DNA of 28,003 bases. Origin: JBBIGV01 sp037447335 (GTDB taxonomy: Bacteria > Bacteroidota > Ignavibacteria > Ignavibacteriales > Ignavibacteriaceae). Each line of letters starts with the position of its first letter. The stretch's first letter is position 1. The stretch covers positions 1-28,003 of the forward strand of contig JBBIGV010000046.1 of NCBI GenBank assembly GCA_037447335.1. Reading direction: 5' to 3'. The position numbers were made by a program, and so were the translations under genes. A model generated the notes under the pieces. That model searched no databases. It saw only the letters and a list, made by a program, of their open reading frames with translations, and was not told the origin of the DNA. Below, in pieces: positions 1 to 6,564 of this stretch.

Positions 1-30
1 ATAAAGTTTGTGATTCCTAAAAATCAATCA

Positions 31-612
31 TTACTGATTCAGATTTCCCAATGCTTTCTTAATTAAATCTTCAATTGAAATGTTTGCATCTGTACTAAGA
101 ATATCTCTCACTGCATTATCAGCAACTTTAAAATTATAGCCAAGGGTAGTCAGAGCAGAAACCGCTTCATTTTTAATACTGAAAGGAATACCTTTCTCAC
201 CTTCTTCAACAATCTGGTCAACTTTGCTTTTAAGTTCAAGCACCAATCTTTCAGCAGTTTTTCTTCCGATACCGGGCACAGCTACAATTCTTGATACATC
301 TCCTGATTGAATTGCATTTTTCAAATCATCAACTCTTATACCCGAAAGAGTATTTAATGCGAGTTTGGGTCCGATCCCTGTAATACTGATTAAAAGTTCG
401 AACATTTCTTTTTCCGATTCGGTATAGAATCCGAACAGAGTAATCGAATCTTCCTTAACGCTTGTGTGGATGTGAAGCGAAACACTTTCCTGATTGCTTA
501 TTTCTTCAAAAGTATTAATGGAAGTTAGTATGGCATACCCGACACCATTTACATCAAGCAGAAGGCGCGTTGGTTTCAGAGTTATAATTTTTCCCGTTAA
601 ATAGCCAATCAT
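31..612 (-). CDS. ruvA: Holliday junction branch migration protein RuvA
   Basis: Tetramer that binds the four-way Holliday junction and loads the RuvB motor for branch migration in recombinational repair. The 193 aa match the family length. The N-terminal OB-fold (about residues 1-62, starting MIGYLTGKI) is followed by two helix-hairpin-helix motifs, TGIGPKLAL (about 78-86) and PGIGRKTAERL (about 113-123). A short C-terminal RuvB-interacting helical domain follows (about 148-193, ALTTLGYNF). The start is the MIGYL methionine, normal for RuvA. It lies 23 bp downstream of ruvC on the same strand, so co-transcription is likely. ruvB is not in the window. Function is assigned from family knowledge and the visible motifs. 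Confidence 0.97.
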   Translation of the reverse strand: MIGYLTGKIITLKPTRLLLDVNGVGYAILTSINTFEEISNQESVSLHIHTSVKEDSITLFGFYTESEKEMFELLISITGIGPKLALNTLSGIRVDDLKNAIQSGDVSRIVAVPGIGRKTAERLVLELKSKVDQIVEEGEKGIPFSIKNEAVSALTTLGYNFKVADNAVRDILSTDANISIEDLIKKALGNLNQ

Positions 613-635
613 AAATAAGATTCTGTATTGTTCAA

Positions 636-1172
636 TTATGAAATTACTTTTTCAGGATATGCTTCGATAAATGACTTCCAGCTTTTTGTTTTTCCTGATG
701 GAGTTTTCATCCTGAATGCATGACAAAGAGCAACCGCAAGGGCATCACTTTCATCAATCTTTAATTTTTTTGACTTTAAATTAAGCAAAGTCTTTATCAT
801 ATAATTGACCTGTTCTTTGCTTGCAGCGCCGGTTCCGACTACAGCCTTTTTAATTTCGCGCGGGCTGTATTCGCTTGCAGGGATTCGATTATGTACAGCA
901 GCAAGCAATGAAACCCCTCTTGCATATCCTATCTTCATAGCTGACTGAACATTCTTACCGTAAAATGCGGTCTCAATAGCAAACTCATCAGGCTTATAGA
1001 ATTTTATGAGCTTATCAAGTTCATTGTAAATGATTTCTAGTCGTTGAGGGACGGATAATTTCGAATGAAGTTTTATTAAACCAGTTTGTAAACAATTAAA
1101 GTTATTCCTATCAAAACTGATTACTCCAAAACCTGTAAGGATTGTTCCGGGGTCTACGCCAATGATGACCAT
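636..1172 (-). CDS. ruvC: Holliday junction resolvase RuvC
   Basis: Endonuclease that cuts Holliday junctions symmetrically with RuvAB. The 178 aa have the RNase H-like fold signature. The four acidic metal ligands are visible: D7 in GVDPGT, E67 in AIETAF, and D140 and D143 in IDESDALAVALCH. The aromatic residue F70 in ETAFYGKN lies where the DNA-opening phenylalanine sits. The gene is between yebC (67 bp upstream) and ruvA (23 bp downstream), matching the common yebC-ruvC-ruvA order. No Shine-Dalgarno sequence is obvious. Nothing is missing compared with the family. Confidence 0.97.
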   Translation of the reverse strand: MVIIGVDPGTILTGFGVISFDRNNFNCLQTGLIKLHSKLSVPQRLEIIYNELDKLIKFYKPDEFAIETAFYGKNVQSAMKIGYARGVSLLAAVHNRIPASEYSPREIKKAVVGTGAASKEQVNYMIKTLLNLKSKKLKIDESDALAVALCHAFRMKTPSGKTKSWKSFIEAYPEKVIS

Positions 1173-1239
1173 AATATAATCGAATGAGTAATGAAAGAAG
1201 AAATATGCCGTAATATTATACGAACCACAAATTCTTTGA

Positions 1240-1977
1240 TTATTTTATTGAGTTCTCGTCGATGTCAGCATTTGAATAAACATTCTGAACGTCATCGCTA
1301 TCTTCGAGAGCTTCGATAAGTTTAACTACTTTCTCAGCATCTTCACCGGTTACAGAAATCATGTTTTTTGCAATCCATTGAAGGGAAGCATTTTCAACCG
1401 TAATATTATTTTCGGCGAGAGATTTCCGGACTGATTCGAAAGCTTCAAGCGGCGTCTGAATTTCATAAAAATCTTCTTCTGTTTGAATATCATCGGCTCC
1501 TGCTTCGAGAGAAATTTCCATTATTTCATCTTCGGACTTATCCTGTTTGGGAAGAGTTATCACACCATTACGATCAAACATCCATGCAACCGAGCCGTTT
1601 TCTCCGAGATTACCGCCATACTTACTGAAGAGATGTCTTACCTCTGCAACGGTTCTGTTTTTATTATCTGTGGCAACTTCAACCAGCACAGCAACACCTG
1701 CGGGACCATATCCTTCATAAATTAATTCGTGGTAAGTAACTCCCTGAAGTTCGCCGGTAGCTTTTTTAATAGCGCGTTCAATATTATCCTGCGGCATGTT
1801 TGCGGCTTTGGCATTGTCAACCGCAAGTCTTAATCGTGGGTTACCGTTTATGTCACCTCCACCTTCACGGGCGGCGATGGTTATCTCTTTGATCAGCCTG
1901 GTGAATATTTTTCCTCGCTTGGCATCAATTGCTGCCTTTTTTCTTTTTATCGTTGCCCATTTTGAATGACCTGACAT
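1240..1977 (-). CDS. yebC: YebC/PmpR family protein (TACO1-like)
   Basis: A 245-aa member of the YebC/PmpR/TACO1 family. Members have been described both as DNA-binding transcriptional regulators and as ribosome-associated factors that relieve stalling, so the exact role here is open. The N-terminus MSGHSKWATIKRKK is the family hallmark. The EGYGPAGVA segment (about residues 88-96) and the acidic C-terminal part (LEDSDDVQNVYSNADI) are also typical. The start is fixed by that N-terminus. It begins 10 bp after recJ and precedes ruvC, a very common neighbour, so recJ-yebC-ruvC-ruvA probably form one transcription unit. Confidence 0.95.
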   Translation of the reverse strand: MSGHSKWATIKRKKAAIDAKRGKIFTRLIKEITIAAREGGGDINGNPRLRLAVDNAKAANMPQDNIERAIKKATGELQGVTYHELIYEGYGPAGVAVLVEVATDNKNRTVAEVRHLFSKYGGNLGENGSVAWMFDRNGVITLPKQDKSEDEIMEISLEAGADDIQTEEDFYEIQTPLEAFESVRKSLAENNITVENASLQWIAKNMISVTGEDAEKVVKLIEALEDSDDVQNVYSNADIDENSIK

Positions 1978-1987
1978 TAAACTGCTC

Positions 1988-3703
1988 CTATACTGTTTCC
2001 TTAATTTTTAAATCTTTCAATCTGAATTGCGGATAAGACCGTCCATCCCTGTTTGACTTATCAATAGTATAGACTACATCCAGAGTTCTGTAATTGATTA
2101 TAGGATCGCAGTACCTTCCCATATTAAAGCCTATACAGTCAAATACCTTATCAGAACCCTGCTGACGAAGTGTGGTTATGAGATGATTATTGCCAACAAC
2201 ACGCGGCGTATTTACTACCTCAACTTTTTCTGAAAGGAAAACAGGCCGCATATTACCCGGACCAAAAGGTGAGAACTGGTCTATAATCCTTAAAAACTTC
2301 GGTGTAATTTCAGATAAGCGAAGCTTTGCATCAATTTTTATTTCGGGTTGAAGGTCATCGCCAACGAGGCTTTCCTTAACAACCTGGTTAAACTTAGCCC
2401 TGAAATCTTCCAGTTTATCCACTTCTACTGCAAGCCCGGCTGCTGCCTGATGCCCTCCAAAGTGGAGAAGGAGGTCCTCGCATTTTTTTAATGCTTCATA
2501 AATGTTGAACTTTGAGATACTCCTTGCTGAGCCTTTTGCAACACCGTCAATTGTAGTAAGCATTATTGTAGGGCGGTAATATTTTTCAACAAGCCTGGAG
2601 GCTACAATACCAATAACTCCGGGATGCCAGTTTTCTTCGTGAAGAATTATTGCGAGGTCATCGGTCAGGTCGATTGATGTTTCAACAATTTCAACGGCGT
2701 GGTCAAAAGTATCAACGTCAATTTTTCGCCGCTCGTAATTTTCCGTTTCGAGAACCTTTGCAAGTTCGAGCGCTTCGGTTCTGTCCTGGGTAATAATCAG
2801 ATCAACAGCACGTTGTGCATCGCCAAGTCTGCCAACAGCATTTATTCTTGGCGCAAGAGTAAAAACAATCTGACCGGAGGTAAGATTACCCGGTTCAATA
2901 CCGCTTGCTTTGATAAGGGCTTCGATACCGGGACGCGGATTATTATTAATAAGGTTCAGTCCTTCTCTGACAATAATTCTGTTTTCGTCTATAAGCGGCA
3001 CAATATCGGCAGCGCTTGCAAGCGCTACAAGATCAAGATATTGAAGAGTTAAGTCTCTCTTGCCGATTCTCTCAGCAACACCGGTTGCAAGTTTAAATGC
3101 AACACCGGCACCTGAAAGGTATTTAAAGGGATAAGTACAATCCGGTTTTAAGGGATCGAGAACTGCAATGGCTTCCGGTATTTTATCCTTTGGCTGATGA
3201 TGATCGCAAATAATGACATCAATACCAAGCTGATTTGCATAATCAATTTCTTCAATAGCTGTGATGCCGCAGTCTACTGAAATCAGAAGCGATGTTCCCC
3301 AGTTTTTAATTTGATCAATACTTTGAATTGATATTCCGTAGCCTTCAGTAAGTCGTTTAGGAATATAAATCTCCACATTAGCACCAAGCTGTTTAAGAAA
3401 AAGATACATCAGAGCAGTAGCACAGGTGCCGTCAACATCATAATCTCCATAAATGGCAATAAGCTGGTTTTCTGTGAGCGCCTTAATTACCCGGTAAGTA
3501 GCGGCTTCCATCCCGTCCATAAGAAAAGGATTATGAAGAGAATCTATTGATGGTCTGAAGAAGGTTTTTGCTTTAGAAAAATTGTCTATGCCCCGGCTAA
3601 CAAGCAAACGGCTTAAAATTATGGGAATGTTGAGAGAATCGGAAAGCGATTGTACAGCATATTCATCTTCTATTTCTGTAATTTTCCAACGCTTGCTCAA
3701 CAT
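1988..3703 (-). CDS. recJ: Single-stranded-DNA-specific exonuclease RecJ
   Basis: 5'-3' single-strand exonuclease of recombination and mismatch repair, 571 aa, the usual bacterial RecJ length. DHH-superfamily metal motifs are visible: YGDYDVDGT at residues 85-93, the DCGI segment at 144-147 and DHHQP at 167-171. The DHHA1 motif GGHQAAAGLAV follows around residue 415, then an OB-type DNA-binding domain (GPGNMRPVF). The start codon lies 45 bp downstream of the 3' end of the RNase P RNA gene on the same strand, and no clear terminator separates them, so read-through from rnpB is possible. It runs into yebC 10 bp later. Confidence 0.97.
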   Translation of the reverse strand: MLSKRWKITEIEDEYAVQSLSDSLNIPIILSRLLVSRGIDNFSKAKTFFRPSIDSLHNPFLMDGMEAATYRVIKALTENQLIAIYGDYDVDGTCATALMYLFLKQLGANVEIYIPKRLTEGYGISIQSIDQIKNWGTSLLISVDCGITAIEEIDYANQLGIDVIICDHHQPKDKIPEAIAVLDPLKPDCTYPFKYLSGAGVAFKLATGVAERIGKRDLTLQYLDLVALASAADIVPLIDENRIIVREGLNLINNNPRPGIEALIKASGIEPGNLTSGQIVFTLAPRINAVGRLGDAQRAVDLIITQDRTEALELAKVLETENYERRKIDVDTFDHAVEIVETSIDLTDDLAIILHEENWHPGVIGIVASRLVEKYYRPTIMLTTIDGVAKGSARSISKFNIYEALKKCEDLLLHFGGHQAAAGLAVEVDKLEDFRAKFNQVVKESLVGDDLQPEIKIDAKLRLSEITPKFLRIIDQFSPFGPGNMRPVFLSEKVEVVNTPRVVGNNHLITTLRQQGSDKVFDCIGFNMGRYCDPIINYRTLDVVYTIDKSNRDGRSYPQFRLKDLKIKETV

Positions 3704-3747
3704 AAAAATTTAATCCATCCTGGAAAGCAGCAGAAGGAACACACAAT

Positions 3748-4200
3748 ATAGTTCAGATCTGTAAGCCGAATTCTGTATCCCGCAAAGCGGGACGGCAATT
3801 ATTTATCTGGGACAGACATTGCTGCCTGCCTCTAGCGGTCTACCCGGAAACCCAGCCGGCAAAAGCCAGCATCAGAGCGAACAACCCTGAACTCATAACT
3901 TTCAAAGAAGCGATGAGAAAGGCTTCCCTATTTGACCTTGCTTCGGGTGGGGTTTACCTTGTTTTATATCGAAAAACGATATAAAATCCTTAACTGGACC
4001 AGCAATGTTACCATTGCTGCGGTAGGCTCTTACCCTGCCTTTTCACCCTTACCCCGCTTTTAACGGGGCGGTATATTTCTGTGGCACTTTCCGTATCCCT
4101 TAATTCGGGACCCCGGGTGTTACCCGGCACCCTGTTCTGTGAAGTCCGGACTTTCCTCCCTTACATAATTTGTAAGAGCAATTGCCCGATCTGAACTATA
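3748..4200 (-). ncRNA. rnpB: RNase P RNA, bacterial type A
   Basis: Catalytic RNA of the tRNA 5'-maturation ribonuclease. On the minus strand the order of conserved blocks is diagnostic: GAGGAAAGTCCGGACT (P4 5' half), ACAGAA, the AAGGGTGAAAAGGCAGGGTAAGAGCC block, AGGTAAACCCCACCC, GCAAGGTCAAATAGG, GGGTAGACCGCT and, near the 3' end, ACAGAATTCGGCTTAC. The ends are set by a 13-nt complementary pair, 3748-3760 with 4188-4200, forming helix P1. The length of about 453 nt is at the large end. Part of this is a perfect AT-rich hairpin at 3962-3986 in the specificity-domain region. It lies between the zinc-ribbon protein gene and recJ. Confidence 0.95.
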
Positions 4201-4219
4201 CTGAAGTCTTTCTGATTTT

Positions 4220-4240
4220 TATACTGTCTGTAACAGTATA
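4220..4240. promoter_or_regulatory. Palindrome just upstream of rnpB (possible operator)
   Basis: Eight-base arms TATACTGT and ACAGTATA separated by CTGTA form a perfect inverted repeat, 20-40 bp before the 5' end of rnpB. On the minus strand the right-hand arm runs into TATAAA, a possible -10 element. The palindrome would then overlap the promoter spacer as an operator would. No T-run follows on either strand in terminator position. Binding of a regulator is inference. Confidence 0.4.
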
Positions 4241-4324
4241 CTTTCCGATTTACATTTATTATTAAAAAAACTGTTATTTAGTTTTAGCAAAAAAACAATA
4301 TTTTACTAGCGGGAATATAATAAA

Positions 4325-4493
4325 TAGAAGTGGTTAATTCAGCAGAAAAGATTTGATTAGAAGAGCAGCATAGGTCTTGCTATAAACCGAGCTTTAAAAC
4401 TATGCCCTACAGCAGGGGTGCCTGCTTAATTGGTAATTAAAAGCAGGTTTCTGCCTTAGGAGAATAATTCACCCCGGCTGTTTCCGGGTTTTT
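4325..4493 (+). ncRNA. Candidate structured small RNA ending in a terminator
   Basis: This non-coding gap between rnpB and the zinc-ribbon gene has dense secondary structure. GCATAG pairs with CTATGC (about 4368-4404). CCT-x3-GCAG (4404-4413) pairs with CTGC-x3-AGG (4451-4460), enclosing the hairpin CCTGCTTAATT GGT AATTAAAAGCAGG. GGGGTG (4413-4418) could alternatively pair with CACCCC (4470-4475). A plus-strand terminator ends the region, and TATAAT lies just upstream at about 4315. The 5' end is a guess. No Rfam family was recognised. The minus-strand copy would also fold, so the strand rests on the terminator T-run. Confidence 0.4.
4473..4493 (+). terminator. Rho-independent terminator, plus strand
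   Basis: The stem CCCGG/CCGGG with a 6-nt loop is followed directly by five T residues. The T-run overlaps the stop codon of the convergent zinc-ribbon gene (TAA at 4492-4494 on the minus strand). No plus-strand protein gene lies just upstream, so it suggests an unannotated plus-strand RNA. The minus-strand copy has no T-run. Confidence 0.5.
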
Positions 4494-5217
4494 AAACGTT
4501 TACGGCTTCAGTAACTTCTAAAGAAACGAGAATTCTTCCGCAATACTCGCAAAAGAACAACTTGTTATTTCTTCTGATTTCAAGCTGGCGCTGGGGTGGT
4601 ACAACATTATGGCATCCCGAACAAGCTGAACGCTTAATTGTTGCAACTGCCTTGCCTCTTTTGGCTTTCCGGATTCTCATATATGCTGAATAATCAGGTT
4701 TCTTAACATTTTCTTCAACGCTTTTACGTTTTGCAAGGAGCTTGGATTCTTCTTTTTCGTTAGCCTTTATTATCTCTTTGAGTTCGGCTTCTTTTGTTTT
4801 CAGTTCTTCCGTCAACTCTTCGAGCATCGGATTTATAGTATCAATCTCGTCACTCAGTCTTTTGCTCAGATCAGCCATTGCATCATTTTCTGCCATAAGT
4901 TTGTTAATCTGGGTTTCGGAATGATCAATCTCTTTTGTCAGGGCATCATATTCTTTGTTATTCCTGACCTGGTATAACTGAGCTTTGAATTTCTGCTGGT
5001 TAGCTCTAAGCTTTTCAATTTCTTCTTCATTCTCTTCACGCTTGGCGAGTGATTCGGTCCGCTGCTTGTTTTTAGACTCAATATCGGCTTTAAGCTCCTT
5101 AATTTTATCTTCAAGAGCGCGAACTGCATTTGGCAAATCTCCCCTCAGCTCTTCAAGCTCATCAAGTTGATCGTCAATCAGTTGAAGCTCGTAAAGGATT
5201 TTTAGTCTGGTTAACAA
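4492..5217 (-). CDS. C4-type zinc ribbon coiled-coil protein (DUF164 family)
   Basis: A 241-aa protein with a long antiparallel coiled coil (about residues 15-170, rich in E, K and L heptads). It ends in a C4 zinc ribbon with two CxxC pairs, CSGCHNVVPP (about 199-208) and FCEYCGRIL (about 222-230). This is the DUF164/zf-RING_7 architecture, usually annotated as a putative nucleic-acid-binding protein. Its function is not firmly established in most bacteria. The start is 14 bp after the nif3-like gene on the same strand, a pairing seen in many Bacteroidota and Chlorobi, which suggests a shared transcript. The 3' end meets a plus-strand terminator. Confidence 0.9.
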   Translation of the reverse strand: MLTRLKILYELQLIDDQLDELEELRGDLPNAVRALEDKIKELKADIESKNKQRTESLAKREENEEEIEKLRANQQKFKAQLYQVRNNKEYDALTKEIDHSETQINKLMAENDAMADLSKRLSDEIDTINPMLEELTEELKTKEAELKEIIKANEKEESKLLAKRKSVEENVKKPDYSAYMRIRKAKRGKAVATIKRSACSGCHNVVPPQRQLEIRRNNKLFFCEYCGRILVSLEVTEAVNV

Positions 5218-5231
5218 TTTATAGTTACTCC

Positions 5232-6341
5232 TTATTTGTTAAAGTAATTCACGGGATTTGTGCTCCCGCCGTATTTAAAAACCTTTATTTGTTCTTTCCC
5301 TGTAAAAGATTTCAGTCGTTTTTTAATTTCATCAAGTGAAAAAATTTCTGTTTCGTAGTGACCGGCATCCACAAGCATCAACTTGCCGGCTGCATCCTGA
5401 AAAGTGTGATATTTTACATCAGCAGTAACAAAGGCGTTGGCACCGGCTGCAATTGCTTCATTCAGCAGTTCACTTCCGGACCCGCCGCAAACAGCAACAG
5501 TTTTGATTTTTTGATTTTTCACTTTTGTATGCCTGAGATGTGAAACATTCAGGCAATCCACTACATGATTTAAAAATTTTGTTTCAGTAAGAGAAGTTTC
5601 AAGCTCACCTATTGCACCGATTCCGTAGTTCACATTTTCATTTTCGAGCGGGTAGATATCGAATGCCGGCTCTTCATACGGATGTGCGCTTATCATAGCC
5701 TTTAAAACCTTCCCAAGATTCCATGAATCCACAAGCACTTCAAAACGTACTTCTTCTACTTTTTCATAGATGCCCTTTTGTCCGACAGCAGGATTAGTTG
5801 AATCCGAACCTTTGAAAGATCCCTGCCCGTTAAGCCTGAAGCTGCAGTATTCGTAATCTCCGATTTTTCCACCGCCGGAGTTAAAGATTGCTGAAGCCAC
5901 TTTTTCAACACTCTGCTCCGGAACAAAGACAACCAGCTTTACCTGATTTGATTTAAGATTTTTCAGAAAACGTATATTCTTTAGCTTTAATTGCCGCGCA
6001 AGCCTGAAGCTAACCCCATCCCTGGTAAAATCAAGATTAGTGTGTGCCGAATAAAGAGTAATATCTTTTTGAATTAATGTTTTTATCAGCTTTGAGTTCT
6101 GGTCGTTCCCGGTATCAATTTTTTTCAGGGGATAAAATAATAAGGGGTGATGAGTAATAATTAAGCTGCAATCCTTTTTAATTGCGTCTGCAACTACATT
6201 GTCAGTTAATTCGAGGGCAAGCATAATGTTTTTTATTTTGTTTTTTAATGAACCAACCTGCAGCCCAACATTATCTTTCTGCCAGGCAATTCCGGGAGGC
6301 GCCCACTGTTCAAGATATTTGATTATATCATTACAAGTCAT
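5232..6341 (-). CDS. Nif3-like dinuclear metal centre protein
   Basis: A 369-aa member of the NIF3/YbgI family, often labelled GTP cyclohydrolase 1 type 2; its true substrate is uncertain. Metal-ligand motifs are visible: the HH pair in IITHHPLLF and SAHTNLD in the N-terminal half, and DAGHYETE near the C-terminus. Between the two NIF3 lobes is a PII/CutA-like insert (about residues 130-240, with AHPYEEPAFDIYP), as in the long form of the family. I chose the ATG at 6341 (MTCNDIIKYLEQW). The in-frame ATG at 6380 would add 13 residues encoded by a terminator hairpin. The zinc-ribbon gene follows 14 bp later. Confidence 0.93.
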   Translation of the reverse strand: MTCNDIIKYLEQWAPPGIAWQKDNVGLQVGSLKNKIKNIMLALELTDNVVADAIKKDCSLIITHHPLLFYPLKKIDTGNDQNSKLIKTLIQKDITLYSAHTNLDFTRDGVSFRLARQLKLKNIRFLKNLKSNQVKLVVFVPEQSVEKVASAIFNSGGGKIGDYEYCSFRLNGQGSFKGSDSTNPAVGQKGIYEKVEEVRFEVLVDSWNLGKVLKAMISAHPYEEPAFDIYPLENENVNYGIGAIGELETSLTETKFLNHVVDCLNVSHLRHTKVKNQKIKTVAVCGGSGSELLNEAIAAGANAFVTADVKYHTFQDAAGKLMLVDAGHYETEIFSLDEIKKRLKSFTGKEQIKVFKYGGSTNPVNYFNK

Positions 6342-6344
6342 AAC

Positions 6345-6378
6345 AAAAAAAGCACCCCGAAAGATTAGTTCGGGGTGC
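6345..6378 (-). terminator. Strong terminator/attenuator before the nif3-like gene
   Basis: A perfect 10-bp stem GCACCCCGAA/TTCGGGGTGC with a 7-nt loop is followed on the minus strand by seven T residues, which end 3 nt before the nif3-like ATG at 6341. It may end the ispG transcript or a short leader RNA. A promoter at 6479-6507 lies upstream, so it could act as an attenuator. On the plus strand five T residues follow one base after the stem, so it may work both ways. Confidence 0.8.
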
Positions 6379-6382
6379 ATTT

Positions 6383-6466
6383 TTAAATTCTGGAGATCGT
6401 TTGTCCGGTTTTCGGACTGTTCACAATCTTGAGGTATTTTAAAATATCGTTTTTACGTTCATTCAT
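6383..6466 (-). CDS. 27-codon leader ORF upstream of the nif3-like gene
   Basis: A short ORF (MNERKNDILKYLK at its start, ending QTISRI) begins about 6 nt after the predicted transcription start of a good promoter. It stops just before the terminator hairpin at 6345-6378. The stop codon is 2 nt from the in-frame upstream ATG of the nif3-like gene at 6380. A small hairpin, GTCCG/CGGAC (6402-6416), lies inside it. The ERKNDILKYL start resembles the first helix of HTH regulators, but the rest is missing. It may be a leader peptide, a small protein or chance. Confidence 0.35.
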   Translation of the reverse strand: MNERKNDILKYLKIVNSPKTGQTISRI

Positions 6467-6478
6467 ATTGACAGGTCA

Positions 6479-6507
6479 AATATAGAATAATCAAGAGTCA
6501 GTGTCAA
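6479..6507 (-). promoter_or_regulatory. Promoter for the nif3 leader
   Basis: On the minus strand TTGACA (6507-6502), 17 bp, then TATATTTG (6484-6477). This fits both a sigma-70-type -35/-10 pair (TTGACA-N17-TATATT) and the Bacteroidota form (TTG-N20-TAnnTTTG). It is the best-matching promoter I could see in the window. Predicted transcription starts near 6472, so the nif3 message would carry the whole leader with its hairpin. Confidence 0.65.
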
Positions 6508-6564
6508 CAATCGAGCCAATCAGGTCAAAAAAATTTTATTTTGGTGTAACTTATTTAATAAAAA

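Noticed and set aside
4404..4475. TPP or cobalamin riboswitch (GGGGTGCC-like sequence)
   Set aside because: The diagnostic CTGAGA and the 3' TPP core are absent, the cobalamin B12-box is absent, and no gene follows on that strand.
6342..6380. Upstream start of the nif3-like gene at ATG 6380
   Set aside because: It would add 13 residues coded by a terminator hairpin and not typical of the family; kept only as a possible part of a translation-coupled attenuator.
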